DNA from: Acinetobacter lwoffii
Lineage (GTDB): Bacteria > Pseudomonadota > Gammaproteobacteria > Pseudomonadales > Moraxellaceae
Length of the DNA: 64,000 bases
Reading direction: 5' to 3'
NCBI RefSeq assembly: GCF_024129435.1
Contig: NZ_JAMXXN010000012.1
Span: forward strand, 1-64,000
In this document: positions 46,452-55,971 of the stretch, piece after piece
Layout: every line of letters starts with the position of its first letter
Position numbering within the stretch: position 1 is the stretch's first letter
Notes under the pieces: generated by a model
The model's input: only the letters and a program-made list of their open reading frames with translations
What the model was told of the DNA's origin: nothing
The model's database searches: none
Program-made: the position numbers and the translations under genes

Positions 46452-47012
46452 TTATTCAGTTGCAGACTGCTGCTCTATAAATTCCTGAAATTTCTGTTTT
46501 TGCTGAAGATATTCGGGATGATTTTTAGCTTCATCCCATTTCTGTTTAAAGATTTTGGCAGTAGCAGCTTTAACCGGATCTTCCTGATTGCGCGGTAGCT
46601 CTGAACGGCCATGCGCGCCACTCAAGCCTTTTTTGTCTTCTGGAACCGGACCGTCGTATTTTTTGCCCCCTTTATGATTGGCATAACGCCGGGCACGGGT
46701 AAAACCCATCTGTAAAAACTTGCGTGCCATGTCCGCACCAACAAAATCTTCTTGTTTTAAATACTCTAAAAAAAGCTGATAGATTTTCTCGCTACTGGCT
46801 TGGGCTTTTTCTTCATCTGCAAAGCGCCAATGTGGCAGGATTTCCGATTTATAAGGCTCAACCAGTAATACACCTTGTTCACCACGGCCAATCCGGTAGA
46901 GCTCCGGTCGTTTGCGAAAATTAATTTTTGCGAAGTCCAGCGAATAATCAAAACTATTCGAAACTACACGTGACGGACGTTTTGGTGGAGCTATTTTGGC
47001 AGATGGCTTCAT
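46452..47012 (-). CDS. DUF4385 family protein
   Basis: A 186-residue basic, soluble protein. FDYSLDFAKINFRKRPELYR with I-G-R-G-E-Q-G-V (about 22–50), WRFADEEKA and EDFVGADMARKFLQMGFTRA then RRYANHKGGKKY identify DUF4385. The many basic residues and an aromatic-rich core would fit nucleic-acid binding, but this is a guess. It converges on the dosC gene with eleven bases between stop codons. Confidence 0.8.
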   Translation of the reverse strand: MKPSAKIAPPKRPSRVVSNSFDYSLDFAKINFRKRPELYRIGRGEQGVLLVEPYKSEILPHWRFADEEKAQASSEKIYQLFLEYLKQEDFVGADMARKFLQMGFTRARRYANHKGGKKYDGPVPEDKKGLSGAHGRSELPRNQEDPVKAATAKIFKQKWDEAKNHPEYLQQKQKFQEFIEQQSATE

Positions 47013-47090
47013 ATTCGGCCTTTTCTGAAATTTAAAATTATTCGATATTTCAGCTAATACAAATTATAAAAATGAAAGGGCAGGACACAG

Positions 47091-47123
47091 AAAAGCCCCT
47101 GGCATTTAGAACTAGGGGCTTTC
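47091..47123 (-). terminator. Terminator after the H1-like gene
   Basis: AAAGCCCCT and a complementary AGGGGCTTT pair around a 13-base loop; on the minus strand four T follow. Confidence 0.75.
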
Positions 47124-47126
47124 ATT

Positions 47127-47561
47127 TTACTTCGATTTTTTTGAACTGGTCTTCGAGGTTTTAGCCTTGGTTGACTTGCTCTTAGAGGAGCTGCTCGACT
47201 GCTTTTTAGCAGGTGCTGATTTTTTTGAAGAAGACTTTTTCACTTTAGTGTCGTCTTTACTCTTGTTGCTGCTTTTCGCTTTAGCCGGTTTTTTCGCGGA
47301 AGAGGTCTTTTGGTCTTTCGCTTTATCACTGGCTTTTGAGCTCGAATTTTTCTTCGCCTTCACTTTTTCATCTTTGCTGGCATTGTCTTTCTTAGAAGAT
47401 GCCGCTTTAGATTTACTGCTCGCCGCTTTTTTAGTGACTTTGCGATCACTGTCTTCGTCACTACTCTTATTCGACTTTTTCAGTTTCTCATCTTGGGTCT
47501 TTTTAGCAGTTTTTGCTGATTTTTTACTGTCTTTCGCCTGGTTATTTTTGCTATTCGCCAT
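47127..47561 (-). CDS. Lys/Ser/Ala-rich histone H1-like protein
   Basis: A 144-residue, highly basic low-complexity protein composed almost wholly of Lys, Ser, Ala, Asp and Thr, with repeated SSSK, KKSS and KAKS units and no predicted fold. It resembles eukaryotic H1 C-terminal tails and bacterial AlgP/HctB-like nucleoid proteins, so DNA or RNA condensation is the likely role. AAGGA precedes the ATG at 47561. The opposite strand has a long open frame of hydrophobic residues that is only the shadow of the Lys/Ser codons. Confidence 0.7.
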   Translation of the reverse strand: MANSKNNQAKDSKKSAKTAKKTQDEKLKKSNKSSDEDSDRKVTKKAASSKSKAASSKKDNASKDEKVKAKKNSSSKASDKAKDQKTSSAKKPAKAKSSNKSKDDTKVKKSSSKKSAPAKKQSSSSSKSKSTKAKTSKTSSKKSK

Positions 47562-47831
47562 GGTTACTTTCCTTATCATTAAAAATCAATCAGAAAGATA
47601 TAAAGCGCTTTGCTGTATATCAACTTCAAATTACTTTAAGGGGAGAGCGGCAGGATTAAAACTTTATCGTGTATCCAAGTGTAGGCTTGTTGCAAACACA
47701 AGCAGGAATTGTTCGAGTTCCAGACTAAAATATAGCAAGTTTTGGGACAGGTCTTTAAACCCTGTTACCAGATGTCATTTATAGCAAGTGAGCTTTGGAG
47801 TTAAGTATTGATATCCTCTTCCTTTAAAAGC
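47562..47831. other. Intergenic gap between the H1-like gene and folE
   Basis: About 320 bases without a supportable gene. The left part should hold the promoter of the H1-like gene. I see no tRNA, repeat or conserved motif apart from the folE terminator at the right end. Confidence 0.4.
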
Positions 47832-47853
47832 AAAAAACCCCGAATGATCGAGG
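47832..47853 (-). terminator. Terminator after folE
   Basis: On the minus strand CCTCGA and TCGGGG pair (one G·T) around TCAT, followed by six T. Confidence 0.65.
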
Positions 47854-47884
47854 CTCTGAGTAACTTATTTTTAAGCTTTAATAA

Positions 47885-48439
47885 TTAATAGCTTTCTGGA
47901 ACCGCACTTAAAAATTCACGACGTGTTTCTTTGTCGGTTTTAAAATCACCAATAAATGATACCGTACGTGTGGTTGATTCCTGCTTGCCTACACCACGCA
48001 TCATCATGCACATGTGCGCAGAATCAATGACTACGGCAACACCACGTGCTTTGGTGACTTCAGCCACGGCTTCTGCAATTTGCTGAGTCAGATTTTCCTG
48101 AATTTGTAAACGGCGTGCAAACATTTCAGTAATGCGGGCAAATTTAGACAGGCCTAAAACATGACCTTCAGGCAAATAGGCGATATGAACGCGGCCATAA
48201 AATGGCAATAAGTGATGCTCACATAACGAATAAAATTCGATATTTTTGACCAGTACCATTTCACGGTTATCGGAAGGGAAGACTGCCTTGTTGGTCACTT
48301 CTTCAAGTGTCTGGCTATAACCCGAGGTTAAATATGAAAATGCTTTCGCAGCGCGCACAGGCGTATCTTTGAGACCAGGGCGATTTAGATCTTCGCCAAC
48401 GGCAGTAAGAATGTTTGCGTAGGATTGCTGCATAGTCAT
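47885..48439 (-). CDS. folE: GTP cyclohydrolase I (FolE)
   Basis: FolE converts GTP to dihydroneopterin triphosphate, the first step of folate synthesis. The 184-residue enzyme shows the zinc site [18 protein letters not shown] near residues 75–92 (Cys and His ligands) and the second Cys in [16 protein letters not shown] near 145. [16 protein letters not shown] is also typical. Two ATGs two codons apart could serve as the start; neither has a strong ribosome site. Confidence 0.95.
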   Translation of the reverse strand: MTMQQSYANILTAVGEDLNRPGLKDTPVRAAKAFSYLTSGYSQTLEEVTNKAVFPSDNREMVLVKNIEFYSLCEHHLLPFYGRVHIAYLPEGHVLGLSKFARITEMFARRLQIQENLTQQIAEAVAEVTKARGVAVVIDSAHMCMMMRGVGKQESTTRTVSFIGDFKTDKETRREFLSAVPESY

Positions 48440-48526
48440 ATGACGTATTCACTTAAACTGAGAATGAACAAGGACGGCATTGTAGCAGAAAACTTTTACA
48501 ATGCCTTGTTTTGAGGCTAAAACCGT

Positions 48527-49210
48527 TTACTGTTTGAACTTTGGATTCTTTTCTGCACGTTTGAGCAGAACCAATACCGCACCGGTACCACCTTGCTTTT
48601 CAGGTGCACTGACAAAAGCCAAAACATCGCGATGCTGACGCAACCAGCCGTTGACATAGGTTTTTAAAATCGCTTCCGGACCTTTGCCATGTACGATTTT
48701 AATCACGTTCTGGTTTTCATCTTTGGCGATTTGAATAATCTGCAGCACGGCTTGACGCGCTTCTTCTACGGTACAGCCATGCAGATCCACAGCTTCAAAC
48801 CAGCGCAAGTTACCGGCTTTCAAGTCTTCAAACACTTTATGCTGCAAGGTGGCAATGCGGTAACTCAAGTTGGCCTGACTCCCGACAGGATTGAGCATGG
48901 CCTGAGTATCTGATAAAGCCATGGCCTCTGTTTCCATCGGGCCAGTAGCCGCTGCACGCTTTGCCAGGATTTGTGCATCCGGCTTTTTCTTGCGTGGCTT
49001 GTCCAGTTGAACCGTATTGCCCGATTCAATTTTTTGCACGCCCTGCATTTGCTTGCGGAATAATTCAAGTTCTTCTAAAGCCTCTTGCTCGACAGTCTTT
49101 TCAACAGGTGCAGCAACGACCGCAGGCGTTTGCGGCTGTGTAATTTGCTTCTTAAAAGATTTCAGCAGGTTGTACTGATCTTTAGATAATGAAGAATCGT
49201 GTTTACTCAT
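48527..49210 (-). CDS. Smr-domain protein
   Basis: A 227-residue protein with a low-complexity N-terminal half and a C-terminal Smr domain (about 140–220): DLHGCTVEEARQAVLQII, KIVHGKGPEAILKTYVNGWL and GGTGAVLVLLK. Small MutS-related domains act as nucleases or nicking enzymes, and several bacterial members cleave mRNA at stalled or collided ribosomes. LHG and HGKG, the conserved acidic/histidine features, are intact. Its specific role here is not known. Confidence 0.83.
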   Translation of the reverse strand: MSKHDSSLSKDQYNLLKSFKKQITQPQTPAVVAAPVEKTVEQEALEELELFRKQMQGVQKIESGNTVQLDKPRKKKPDAQILAKRAAATGPMETEAMALSDTQAMLNPVGSQANLSYRIATLQHKVFEDLKAGNLRWFEAVDLHGCTVEEARQAVLQIIQIAKDENQNVIKIVHGKGPEAILKTYVNGWLRQHRDVLAFVSAPEKQGGTGAVLVLLKRAEKNPKFKQ

Positions 49211-49351
49211 AATGTAAAAACAAGGGAGATGCGGAATTTACAAGAATTATAGTCTGAAAATAGACAAAGGAGAACTGAATTGCGTTCATGACATTGCTGA
49301 GGATTTTAAATACGCTCGAGAATCTATGATCTACTTTTCAATATTGAAAAT

Positions 49352-49383
49352 AAAAAAGCCCAATCCTGAGATTGGGCTTTTTT
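49352..49383 (-). terminator. Terminator after trpC
   Basis: GCCCAAT and ATTGGGC with a six-base loop, an A-run before and six T after, form a near-symmetric strong terminator. Confidence 0.88.
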
Positions 49384-49407
49384 AATGCTTAGGTGAGCAT
49401 TTACATT

Positions 49408-50214
49408 TTAAACCGCTTCAGGCTCACCAAACAGATCGCGGAAAGCATGATCCGGACGTGGCTGTTTCATGAAGCTTTCGCCGACCAGAAAGGCGTGAAT
49501 ATCATTTTTCTGCATCATCGCAACATCCGCAGGTGTGGCAATACCGCTTTCAGTCACCAGCAGGCGTGAAGGGTCCAGTAATTTTTTCAAACGTAATGAT
49601 GTGTTTAAATCCACATCAAAGGTTTTTAAATTACGGTTATTTACACCGAGCAGACAACGATCAGAAAGTTTTAAAGCACGGGATAGTTCTTCTTCATCGT
49701 GAACTTCAACCAGTACATCCAGATGATGTTCAAATGCAGTTTTAGACATTTCTTCTAACTGCTGGTCAGACAGGCAAGCCACAATTAGCAAGATACAGTC
49801 TGCATGCAGGGCACGTGCTTCGATAACTCCATAAGGATCGATCAGAAAGTCTTTGCGCAGTGCAGGCAGGTCGCAATGTGAACGGGCAATCTGAATGTTG
49901 TCATCGTGACCCTGGAAAAAGTCTACATCGGTCAGCACCGATAAACAGGCTGCACCTGCCTCCTGATACTGTGCTGCAATTTCCGCAGGGTTAAAGTTCT
50001 CGCGAATAATGCCCTTGGATGGCGAAGCTTTCTTAATTTCAGCAATGACACCCGGACGTTTCGACACTAAAGACTGGGCAAAACCACGCACAGGTGATGC
50101 ACCTTGTGCCAGTTCTTCCAGATCTTTATAGCTTTTCTGCTTTAAACGTAGGGCAAATTCTTCTTTTTTACGGTCAACAATTTTGCCTAAAATTGTATTT
50201 GCGATATCCACCAT
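49408..50214 (-). CDS. trpC: Indole-3-glycerol-phosphate synthase
   Basis: TrpC closes the indole ring in tryptophan synthesis. The 268-residue protein lacks the TrpF domain fused to it in E. coli. VIAEIKKASPSKGIIRENFN near 55–74 holds the catalytic Lys residues; ALRKDFLIDPYG and LLGVNNRNLKTFDVD are also diagnostic. AGGG lies nine bases before the ATG at 50214; an in-frame TTG two codons earlier is less likely. It is the last gene of trpGDC. Confidence 0.95.
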   Translation of the reverse strand: MVDIANTILGKIVDRKKEEFALRLKQKSYKDLEELAQGASPVRGFAQSLVSKRPGVIAEIKKASPSKGIIRENFNPAEIAAQYQEAGAACLSVLTDVDFFQGHDDNIQIARSHCDLPALRKDFLIDPYGVIEARALHADCILLIVACLSDQQLEEMSKTAFEHHLDVLVEVHDEEELSRALKLSDRCLLGVNNRNLKTFDVDLNTSLRLKKLLDPSRLLVTESGIATPADVAMMQKNDIHAFLVGESFMKQPRPDHAFRDLFGEPEAV

Positions 50215-50234
50215 GATCAAAATCCCTGACCGAA

Positions 50235-51281
50235 TTAAGCTTCGTAATGTTTAATAGTTTTGGTAAATTCAGACAGTACACTCATTTTCTCAAGTGCCTG
50301 ACCGCCATAAATAATGTCATGTGCCAGCGCAACACCTTGCTTATAGCTGCTGGTCAAACCAGAGACATAAATACCTGCACCAGCATTCAGCGCGATCATG
50401 TTCGCTGCTTTATCACCGATGTCTGATTTCTTCTTGCCCAGCGCATCTTTGATCAAAGCCAGACTTTGCGCAGAATCTTCCACAATCAGTCCGGTCAGAG
50501 TTTGCGATTCAATATCGACCGATTCAGGAATAATTTCCCATTCGGTGACTTCGCCATTTTTCAGTTCAGCAACATGAGTTGAAGAGGCTATACTGATTTC
50601 ATCCAGACCATCACGTGAATGTACTACCATCACATGTTCAGCACCGAGCTGTTTCATAACTTCGGCAATTGGACGGCAGAGTTCATTGGAAAATACGCCA
50701 ATGACCAGACGTTGTACGCCAGCCGGATTGGTTAAAGGACCGAGCAGGTTGAAAATACTGCGAATCCCCAATTCTTTACGTGGGCCGATTGCATATTTCA
50801 TGGCTTGATGATGATTCGGTGCAAACAGGAAGCCGACACCGACATCACGGATACAGCGTTCAGTCTGCTGCATATTCAGGTCCAGATTAATCCCGGCCTG
50901 TTCCAGCAAATCTGACGAACCTGATTTGGTCGAAACGCCGCGGTTACCATGTTTGGCTATAGTTGCACCGGCTGCTGCGATCACGAATGCAGAGGCAGTA
51001 GAAACGTTAAACAGGTTTTGACCGTCACCGCCTGTGCCGACGATATCGACCAGATAAGGAATGTCACTGACATCAATTTTAGTGGCAAGTTCACGCATGA
51101 CACGTGCAGCTGCGGTAATCTCATCAATGCTTTCGCCTTTAAGACGTAAGCCCATCAGCAGGGCACCAATCTGGGCATCGGTCGCTTCACCTGACATGAT
51201 GGCACGCATCACGTCTTGCATTTGATCCTGAGTCAGGTGAATGTTTTTAGTAATATTGCTTAAAGCTTGTTGAATATTCAT
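50235..51281 (-). CDS. trpD: Anthranilate phosphoribosyltransferase
   Basis: TrpD transfers phosphoribose from PRPP to anthranilate. The 348-residue enzyme has the PRPP loop [20 protein letters not shown] near residues 85–105, [20 protein letters not shown] near 112–131, and the [11 protein letters not shown] block. It is not fused to TrpG, unlike in E. coli. It sits between trpG (9 bases) and trpC (20 bases). Confidence 0.96.
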   Translation of the reverse strand: MNIQQALSNITKNIHLTQDQMQDVMRAIMSGEATDAQIGALLMGLRLKGESIDEITAAARVMRELATKIDVSDIPYLVDIVGTGGDGQNLFNVSTASAFVIAAAGATIAKHGNRGVSTKSGSSDLLEQAGINLDLNMQQTERCIRDVGVGFLFAPNHHQAMKYAIGPRKELGIRSIFNLLGPLTNPAGVQRLVIGVFSNELCRPIAEVMKQLGAEHVMVVHSRDGLDEISIASSTHVAELKNGEVTEWEIIPESVDIESQTLTGLIVEDSAQSLALIKDALGKKKSDIGDKAANMIALNAGAGIYVSGLTSSYKQGVALAHDIIYGGQALEKMSVLSEFTKTIKHYEA

Positions 51282-51290
51282 AAGGTGTTC

Positions 51291-51875
51291 TTAGGCATAA
51301 ATTTCGAGAAAGTTTTTAAAGATTTGATGACCATGCTGGCTCAGAATCGATTCGGGATGGAACTGCACGCCTTCGACCGGCAATGTCTTATGTTTCACAC
51401 CCATAATTTCTTCCATAGAGCCGTCAGCTTCATTGGTCCAGCAGGTCACTTCCAGACATTCGGGCAAGGTGGCTTGATCAATCACCAGTGAATGATAGCG
51501 CGTTGCAGGAAATGGAGAAGGAAGATTGCTGAAAATCCCGGTATCACTGTGGTACATATCAGACAGACGGCCATGCATGACACGTTTGGCACGCACGATA
51601 TCACCGCCAAATGCCTGACCAATACTTTGATGACCAAGACAAACGCCCAGTAAAGGAATTTTGCCAGCAAAATGCTGAATGGCAGGAATAGAAATTCCTG
51701 CCTCACTTGGCGAGCACGGGCCGGGGCCAATCACTAAATACTTAGGTTGCCATCGCTCTATATCTTCCAATGTCACGGCATCATTACGGACTACTTTTAC
51801 TTCTTGATTCAGTTCGCCAAAATATTGGACGATGTTATAAGTAAAGGAGTCATAGTTGTCGATCATTAAAAGCAT
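51291..51875 (-). CDS. trpG: Anthranilate synthase glutamine amidotransferase component
   Basis: A 194-residue class I glutamine amidotransferase that supplies ammonia to Trp[20 protein letters not shown] starts the protein; [15 protein letters not shown] (nucleophile Cys near 80) and [14 protein letters not shown] (His/Glu near 170) complete the triad. In many species the same subunit also serves aminodeoxychorismate synthase (PabA). It leads trpGDC; trpE is not in the window. Confidence 0.94.
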   Translation of the reverse strand: MLLMIDNYDSFTYNIVQYFGELNQEVKVVRNDAVTLEDIERWQPKYLVIGPGPCSPSEAGISIPAIQHFAGKIPLLGVCLGHQSIGQAFGGDIVRAKRVMHGRLSDMYHSDTGIFSNLPSPFPATRYHSLVIDQATLPECLEVTCWTNEADGSMEEIMGVKHKTLPVEGVQFHPESILSQHGHQIFKNFLEIYA

Positions 51876-52445
51876 GAGCTTAACCTATTGAAATTAATGC
51901 ACTTAACTGTGCTAATGTTGTCCAGATCGTACTTTATTTATACGTGTTGCAAGCACTTGCCTAACACAACTAAATCATTGATTTCATTGTGTGAAAATAA
52001 AGCACGCTTCATCATAGCAAAAAATAGCCCCATTCGGCGCAACAATTTCGCTCAATTTATTGGCTTTAAAAACCTGTAGAAAATTAAATAAAATTTTATA
52101 ATGATTTAAAGTAATAGGCTTACTCATAGAAAGATTTAAAAGGCTATTTTTTAGAGTAAAACTTAAAAATGAAAAAATTAAGGTCAAAGAGAGGTAAAAT
52201 GCTTGATGAAAAAAACATCACTTGAATAATTAAGCTTTATATAAACTTTTCTATTGAAAGTAGATTTAAAGAAAATGCCTCATAATAGGCATACAATCCC
52301 AAATGAATCGCAAAATTTTCTTTACTGATATCTACTAAAAAAAGCTCAATTTTTAGCCAAAAACAAGTAAAAATATAACAAAAGTAAGAAAAAGCAGCAT
52401 ATTTGCTATAAAAAGCTATGTTTCTTATACATTTTTATAGATACA
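51876..52445. other. AT-rich intergenic gap between divergent trpG and glnA
   Basis: About 570 bases before the glnA control region contain no frame with a ribosome site or recognisable product. The DNA is strikingly AT-rich with several A- and T-tracts. The left end must hold the trpG promoter. A small RNA gene or degraded gene cannot be excluded. Confidence 0.4.
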
Positions 52446-52462
52446 TGCACTATTTAGGTGCG
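52446..52462 (+). promoter_or_regulatory. NtrC-binding-site candidate (distal) of glnA
   Basis: TGCACTATTTAGGTGCG matches the NtrC dyad TGCAC-N7-GGTGCA closely. It lies about 165 bases before the sigma-54 promoter, a normal enhancer distance. Confidence 0.65.
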
Positions 52463-52510
52463 CTAAAAAATAAAGCTGAAATAAAATAAATGAAGAATGC
52501 TTGAATATAG

Positions 52511-52526
52511 TGCATTTAGTTTTGCA
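52511..52526 (+). promoter_or_regulatory. Second, weaker NtrC-like site of glnA
   Basis: TGCATTTAGTTTTGCA has two TGCA halves with NtrC-like spacing, about 100 bases before the sigma-54 promoter. A sigma-70-like -10 hexamer TATAAT follows at 52532–52537, so this site may also repress a sigma-70 promoter, as at E. coli glnAp1. Confidence 0.4.
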
Positions 52527-52609
52527 GCTAGTATAATAGCCGCAAAGTATTTTTGTCACTTCATGATTTCTTATAAAGATTTCAATATTTTATCTATACT
52601 TTTAAAAGT

Positions 52610-52625
52610 TGGTACGGTAATTGCT
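52610..52625 (+). promoter_or_regulatory. Sigma-54 promoter of glnA
   Basis: TGGTACG, four bases, TTGCT fits the -24/-12 consensus TGGYACR-N4-TTGCW exactly, with GG and GC ten bases apart. The expected transcript start is near 52636, about 48 bases before the glnA ATG. Confidence 0.82.
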
Positions 52626-52683
52626 TAATAACTATCAACTGCTAACACGCACTTCACGGGTGCAACAAAAACATCGGAGCAAA

Positions 52684-54099
52684 ATGAGCATGGCGAACAA
52701 GGTCCTTCAACTCATACAAGAAAGTGGCGCAAAATGGGTCGATTTTCGCTTTACTGATACCAAGGGTAAAGAACAACACGTCACTTACCCAGCAGACAGT
52801 ATTGATGAAGATACATTTGAAGACGGCAAAATGTTTGACGGTTCTTCAATTGCAGGTTGGAAAGGCATCGAAGCATCGGACATGATTTTACGTCCGGATG
52901 CGGCAACAGGTTTTATCGACCCGTTCTTTGCAGAGCCAACAGTTGTTGTAACTTGTGACGTCATCGAGCCATCAACTGGTCAAGGTTATGATCGTGACCC
53001 ACGTTCGATTGCGCGCCGTGCAGAAGAATATTTGAAATCTACCGGTATCGGTGATACTGCATTCTTTGGTCCAGAACCAGAATTCTTCGTATTTGACGAA
53101 GTAAAATGGGAAATCGACATGTCTGGCGCGCGCCATACATTGATCGCTGAAGAAGCTGCTTGGTCAACTAACAAAGACTACGAAGGCGGTAACTCTGGTC
53201 ACCGTCCACGCGTAAAAGGCGGTTACTTCCCAGTTCCTCCTGTAGATTCTTCACATGACATGCGTGCAGACATGTGTGCGCGTATCGAAGACATCATGGG
53301 CCCAGGTCGTGTAGAAGTACATCACCACGAAGTTGCATCTTGCCAGTTAGAAATTGGTGTGAGCTTCAACACAATGGTTCGTAAAGCTGACGAAGTTCAA
53401 CAGTTCAAATATGCTGTTTGGAACGTTGCGCACCAATACGCTAAAACTGCAACCTTTATGCCTAAACCAATGGTAGGCGATAACGGTTCAGGTATGCACG
53501 TTCACATGTCGATCTCTAAAGATGGCAAGAACCTGTTTGCTGGTGATGAATATGCAGGCCTTTCAGAAATGGCATTGTACTTCATCGGTGGTGTGATCAA
53601 ACATGCTCGTTCATTGAATGCGATCACTAACCCATCTACAAACTCGTACAAGCGTTTGGTTCCACATTTCGAAGCACCGATTATGCTTGCTTACTCAGCG
53701 CGTAACCGTTCTGCATCTATCCGTATTCCTTACGTGTCTAGCCCGAAAGGCAAGCGTATTGAAGCGCGTTTTCCAGATCCAATGATGAACCCGTACCTAG
53801 GTTTCGCGGCATTGTTGATGGCTGGTCTTGACGGTATTCAAAACAAGATCCACCCAGGTGAAGCTGCTGACAAGAACTTGTACGATCTTCCACCGGAAGA
53901 AGAAGCAAAAATCCCTACAGTGGCGCATAGCCTGGATATGGCGCTTGAAGCACTTCAAGCGGATCATGATTACCTGTTAAAAGGTGGCGTGTTCACGAAA
54001 GAAATGCTTGATGCTTATATCGAGCTTAAAACTGAAGAAGTTCGTCGTCTAAACACGACTACTCACCCAGTTGAATTTGATATGTACTACAGCTTGTAA
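52684..54099 (+). CDS. glnA: Glutamine synthetase type I
   Basis: GlnA makes glutamine from glutamate and ammonia and is the central nitrogen-assimilation enzyme. The protein (471 residues from the ATG at 52684) shows [16 protein letters not shown] near 54–69, the metal site [11 protein letters not shown] near 127, [16 protein letters not shown] near 210, and [19 protein letters not shown] near 258–276. The Tyr in NLYDLPPEE near 398 is the adenylylation site, implying GlnE control. GGAG lies four bases before this ATG; a second ATG two codons on is equally possible. It is expressed from the sigma-54 promoter listed above. Confidence 0.97.
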   Translation: MSMANKVLQLIQESGAKWVDFRFTDTKGKEQHVTYPADSIDEDTFEDGKMFDGSSIAGWKGIEASDMILRPDAATGFIDPFFAEPTVVVTCDVIEPSTGQGYDRDPRSIARRAEEYLKSTGIGDTAFFGPEPEFFVFDEVKWEIDMSGARHTLIAEEAAWSTNKDYEGGNSGHRPRVKGGYFPVPPVDSSHDMRADMCARIEDIMGPGRVEVHHHEVASCQLEIGVSFNTMVRKADEVQQFKYAVWNVAHQYAKTATFMPKPMVGDNGSGMHVHMSISKDGKNLFAGDEYAGLSEMALYFIGGVIKHARSLNAITNPSTNSYKRLVPHFEAPIMLAYSARNRSASIRIPYVSSPKGKRIEARFPDPMMNPYLGFAALLMAGLDGIQNKIHPGEAADKNLYDLPPEEEAKIPTVAHSLDMALEALQADHDYLLKGGVFTKEMLDAYIELKTEEVRRLNTTTHPVEFDMYYSL

Positions 54100-54121
54100 T
54101 TCATCACGAATTAAAGCGAAG

Positions 54122-54149
54122 AAAACCCGCGCATGTCGCGGGTTTTTTT
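54122..54149 (+). terminator. Terminator after glnA
   Basis: AACCCGCG and CGCGGGTT with a five-base loop are followed by seven T. Confidence 0.9.
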
Positions 54150-54189
54150 GTATCATCTATTTATAATTTTAAATGATTGATGGGCTTAA

Positions 54190-54465
54190 ATGGCACAACG
54201 TAAAAAGCACACCAGCTTTTATCCATGGATTGATCCAAAAGATCATAACAAAGGTTTTAAGTTGAACTTCTCTGAAGTGACTTATCTTGAAGTGGGGCGG
54301 ACTCCCGAGGGTTATAAGCAGGCTCAATTTGTGGCGCTGAAAAATCCTGAAATAGCGCTGGATTATGCTTATCCAGAATCATTTTATTTGAGTGCTGAAG
54401 GTTTTATTTTAATTAAAACCCCACAAGGCAAATATGAAATCATTGCAAAAACAGATAACTGTTAA
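54190..54465 (+). CDS. Conserved hypothetical protein upstream of ubiC
   Basis: A 91-residue soluble protein starting MAQRKKHTSFYPWIDPKDHN, rich in aromatic residues, with no motif I recognise. It ends two bases before the ubiC start, so it is in one transcript with ubiCA. Its position suggests, but does not prove, a link to ubiquinone synthesis. Confidence 0.6.
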   Translation: MAQRKKHTSFYPWIDPKDHNKGFKLNFSEVTYLEVGRTPEGYKQAQFVALKNPEIALDYAYPESFYLSAEGFILIKTPQGKYEIIAKTDNC

Positions 54466-54467
54466 CA

Positions 54468-54974
54468 ATGAATAGTCGTTCTAGAAATCAAAATCAGCGT
54501 GTGTTGCTGTCAACTCTGCCTGTTGAGTTAAAACCGTGGCTGTATGCATCGGGTTCACTCACGCAACAACTGACCGATTTGGCGCAAGGACAATTCCATG
54601 TCGAGCCAATTCAAGAGCATTTTCAGCGTTTAGGCTTTGCCAATGCCAAATGGATGCAGATGTCACATCAGCATACTTCCTGGGTGCGTGAAAGTTATCT
54701 CTACGGCTCGGAACAGTCTCCTTGGGTGAAAGCCAGAAGCATCTTTCCGATTTTAAGCCTGCAAAAAAAAGCCCGAATTTTTCAGCATATTGGCACCAAA
54801 CCGATTGGCTGGTTTCTGTTTCAGCGCACTAATCCACTGTGCCAGCGCCGGGTGGTACTTTTAGATGAGGGCTGGACCCGTCAGAGCTGCTATACTTGGC
54901 ACGGCTGTAAATTTATCGTACAAGAAACATTTTTACCGGCATTTGAACACTTTATACAAAATTCACGGGCTTGA
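54468..54974 (+). CDS. ubiC: Chorismate lyase (UbiC)
   Basis: UbiC cleaves chorismate to 4-hydroxybenzoate and pyruvate, the entry to ubiquinone synthesis. The 168-residue protein has the WVRESYLYG segment near residue 67 (substrate-binding Arg), GTKPIGWFLF near 104 and the C-terminal FIVQETFLPAF with the catalytic Glu near 154. It is followed directly by ubiA, as in E. coli. Confidence 0.88.
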   Translation: MNSRSRNQNQRVLLSTLPVELKPWLYASGSLTQQLTDLAQGQFHVEPIQEHFQRLGFANAKWMQMSHQHTSWVRESYLYGSEQSPWVKARSIFPILSLQKKARIFQHIGTKPIGWFLFQRTNPLCQRRVVLLDEGWTRQSCYTWHGCKFIVQETFLPAFEHFIQNSRA

Positions 54975-54979
54975 TTTTT

Positions 54980-55861
54980 ATGGCAACCGCACAAGCAATC
55001 ACCTGGCGTGAGCGTCTTAGCGCCTATTATTATCTTTGTCGTTTTGATAAACCGATTGGGACTGAACTGGTTTTTTGGCCTACCATGTGGGCGCTGTGGA
55101 TTGCAGCTCAGGGCATGCCACGTATTGAAATTTTAATTCCCATGATTTTGGGTGTGATTTTTATGCGGGCGGCAGGCTGTGCCATTAATGATTTTGCTGA
55201 CCGTAAAGTCGATGCACATGTGGAGCGTACTAAAAACCGTCCGCTAGCGACTGGGATTATCAGTGCCAAAGAAGCTGTGATGGTATTTCTGGTTTTGGTG
55301 TCTGCCAGTGCCTGCCTACTATTTTTTCTGCCAATCGAAACTTTTTACTGGTCATTTGGGGCTTTATTTTTAGCGTTTATTTATCCTTTTATGAAGCGCT
55401 ATACCCATTTACCTCAAGTCTTTTTGGGTGCAGCATTTTCCTGGTCGATTCCGATGGCTTATACCGCAGTTGGACAAACGCCGGATTTAACCTGCTGGCT
55501 TCTATATTTTGGTAATCTGGCCTGGACCGTAGCCTATGATACCCAATATGCAATTGCAGATCGTGAATACGATTTAAAGATTGGGGTGAAATCAACCGCG
55601 ATCTTATTTGGTCGGCATGATATTCAGATCATTAGCGCTTTGCAGGCTAGTAGTATTTTATTGATAGGTGCTGCATTGTGGCTAGAAAATTTATTGCTTC
55701 CATTTGGTCTGGCTGCATTAATTGTTGTTGCTCTTGATTTTATTTACCAATGGATAAAAACACGGGATAAAGATCCACAGCTGTGTTTCTGGGCGTTTAG
55801 GCATAACCGCTGGATTGGATTCATAATCTTTTCTGGAATTTTTCTGGCTCTTTGGTACTAA
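54980..55861 (+). CDS. ubiA: 4-hydroxybenzoate octaprenyltransferase (UbiA)
   Basis: UbiA attaches the polyprenyl chain to 4-hydroxybenzoate at the inner membrane. The 293-residue protein has about nine helices. The two Asp-rich motifs are NDFADRKVDAHVERTKNRPL near 70–89 and DTQYAIADREYDLKIGVKST near 190–209, which bind magnesium and the prenyl diphosphate. The ATG at 54980 follows the ubiC stop by five bases; an earlier in-frame TTG overlapping ubiC is less likely. Confidence 0.93.
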   Translation: MATAQAITWRERLSAYYYLCRFDKPIGTELVFWPTMWALWIAAQGMPRIEILIPMILGVIFMRAAGCAINDFADRKVDAHVERTKNRPLATGIISAKEAVMVFLVLVSASACLLFFLPIETFYWSFGALFLAFIYPFMKRYTHLPQVFLGAAFSWSIPMAYTAVGQTPDLTCWLLYFGNLAWTVAYDTQYAIADREYDLKIGVKSTAILFGRHDIQIISALQASSILLIGAALWLENLLLPFGLAALIVVALDFIYQWIKTRDKDPQLCFWAFRHNRWIGFIIFSGIFLALWY

Positions 55862-55880
55862 CCATCTATCGGCTAATAAC

Positions 55881-55909
55881 AAAAGCGTCCTATAAGGATG
55901 CTTTTTTTT
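55881..55909 (+). terminator. Terminator after ubiA
   Basis: AAAAGCGTCC and AGGATGCTTTT pair around TATA (one G·T), followed by eight T in all. Confidence 0.85.
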
Positions 55910-55971
55910 ATGCTTAATTTTGAGTGATCTCGATAAAAAGAGATAGGGAATAACAATAAAAGGATAGAAAT

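Noticed and set aside
47167..47784. Long plus-strand reading frame rich in Leu/Phe opposite the H1-like gene
   Set aside because: It is the complement of Lys/Ser/Ala codon repeats; it has no ribosome site and its hydrophobicity is a by-product of the opposite strand.
51984..52187. 67-codon minus-strand frame in the trpG–glnA gap
   Set aside because: Composition reflects AT-rich DNA, there is no ribosome site, and the sequence shows no coherent helix, signal or domain.
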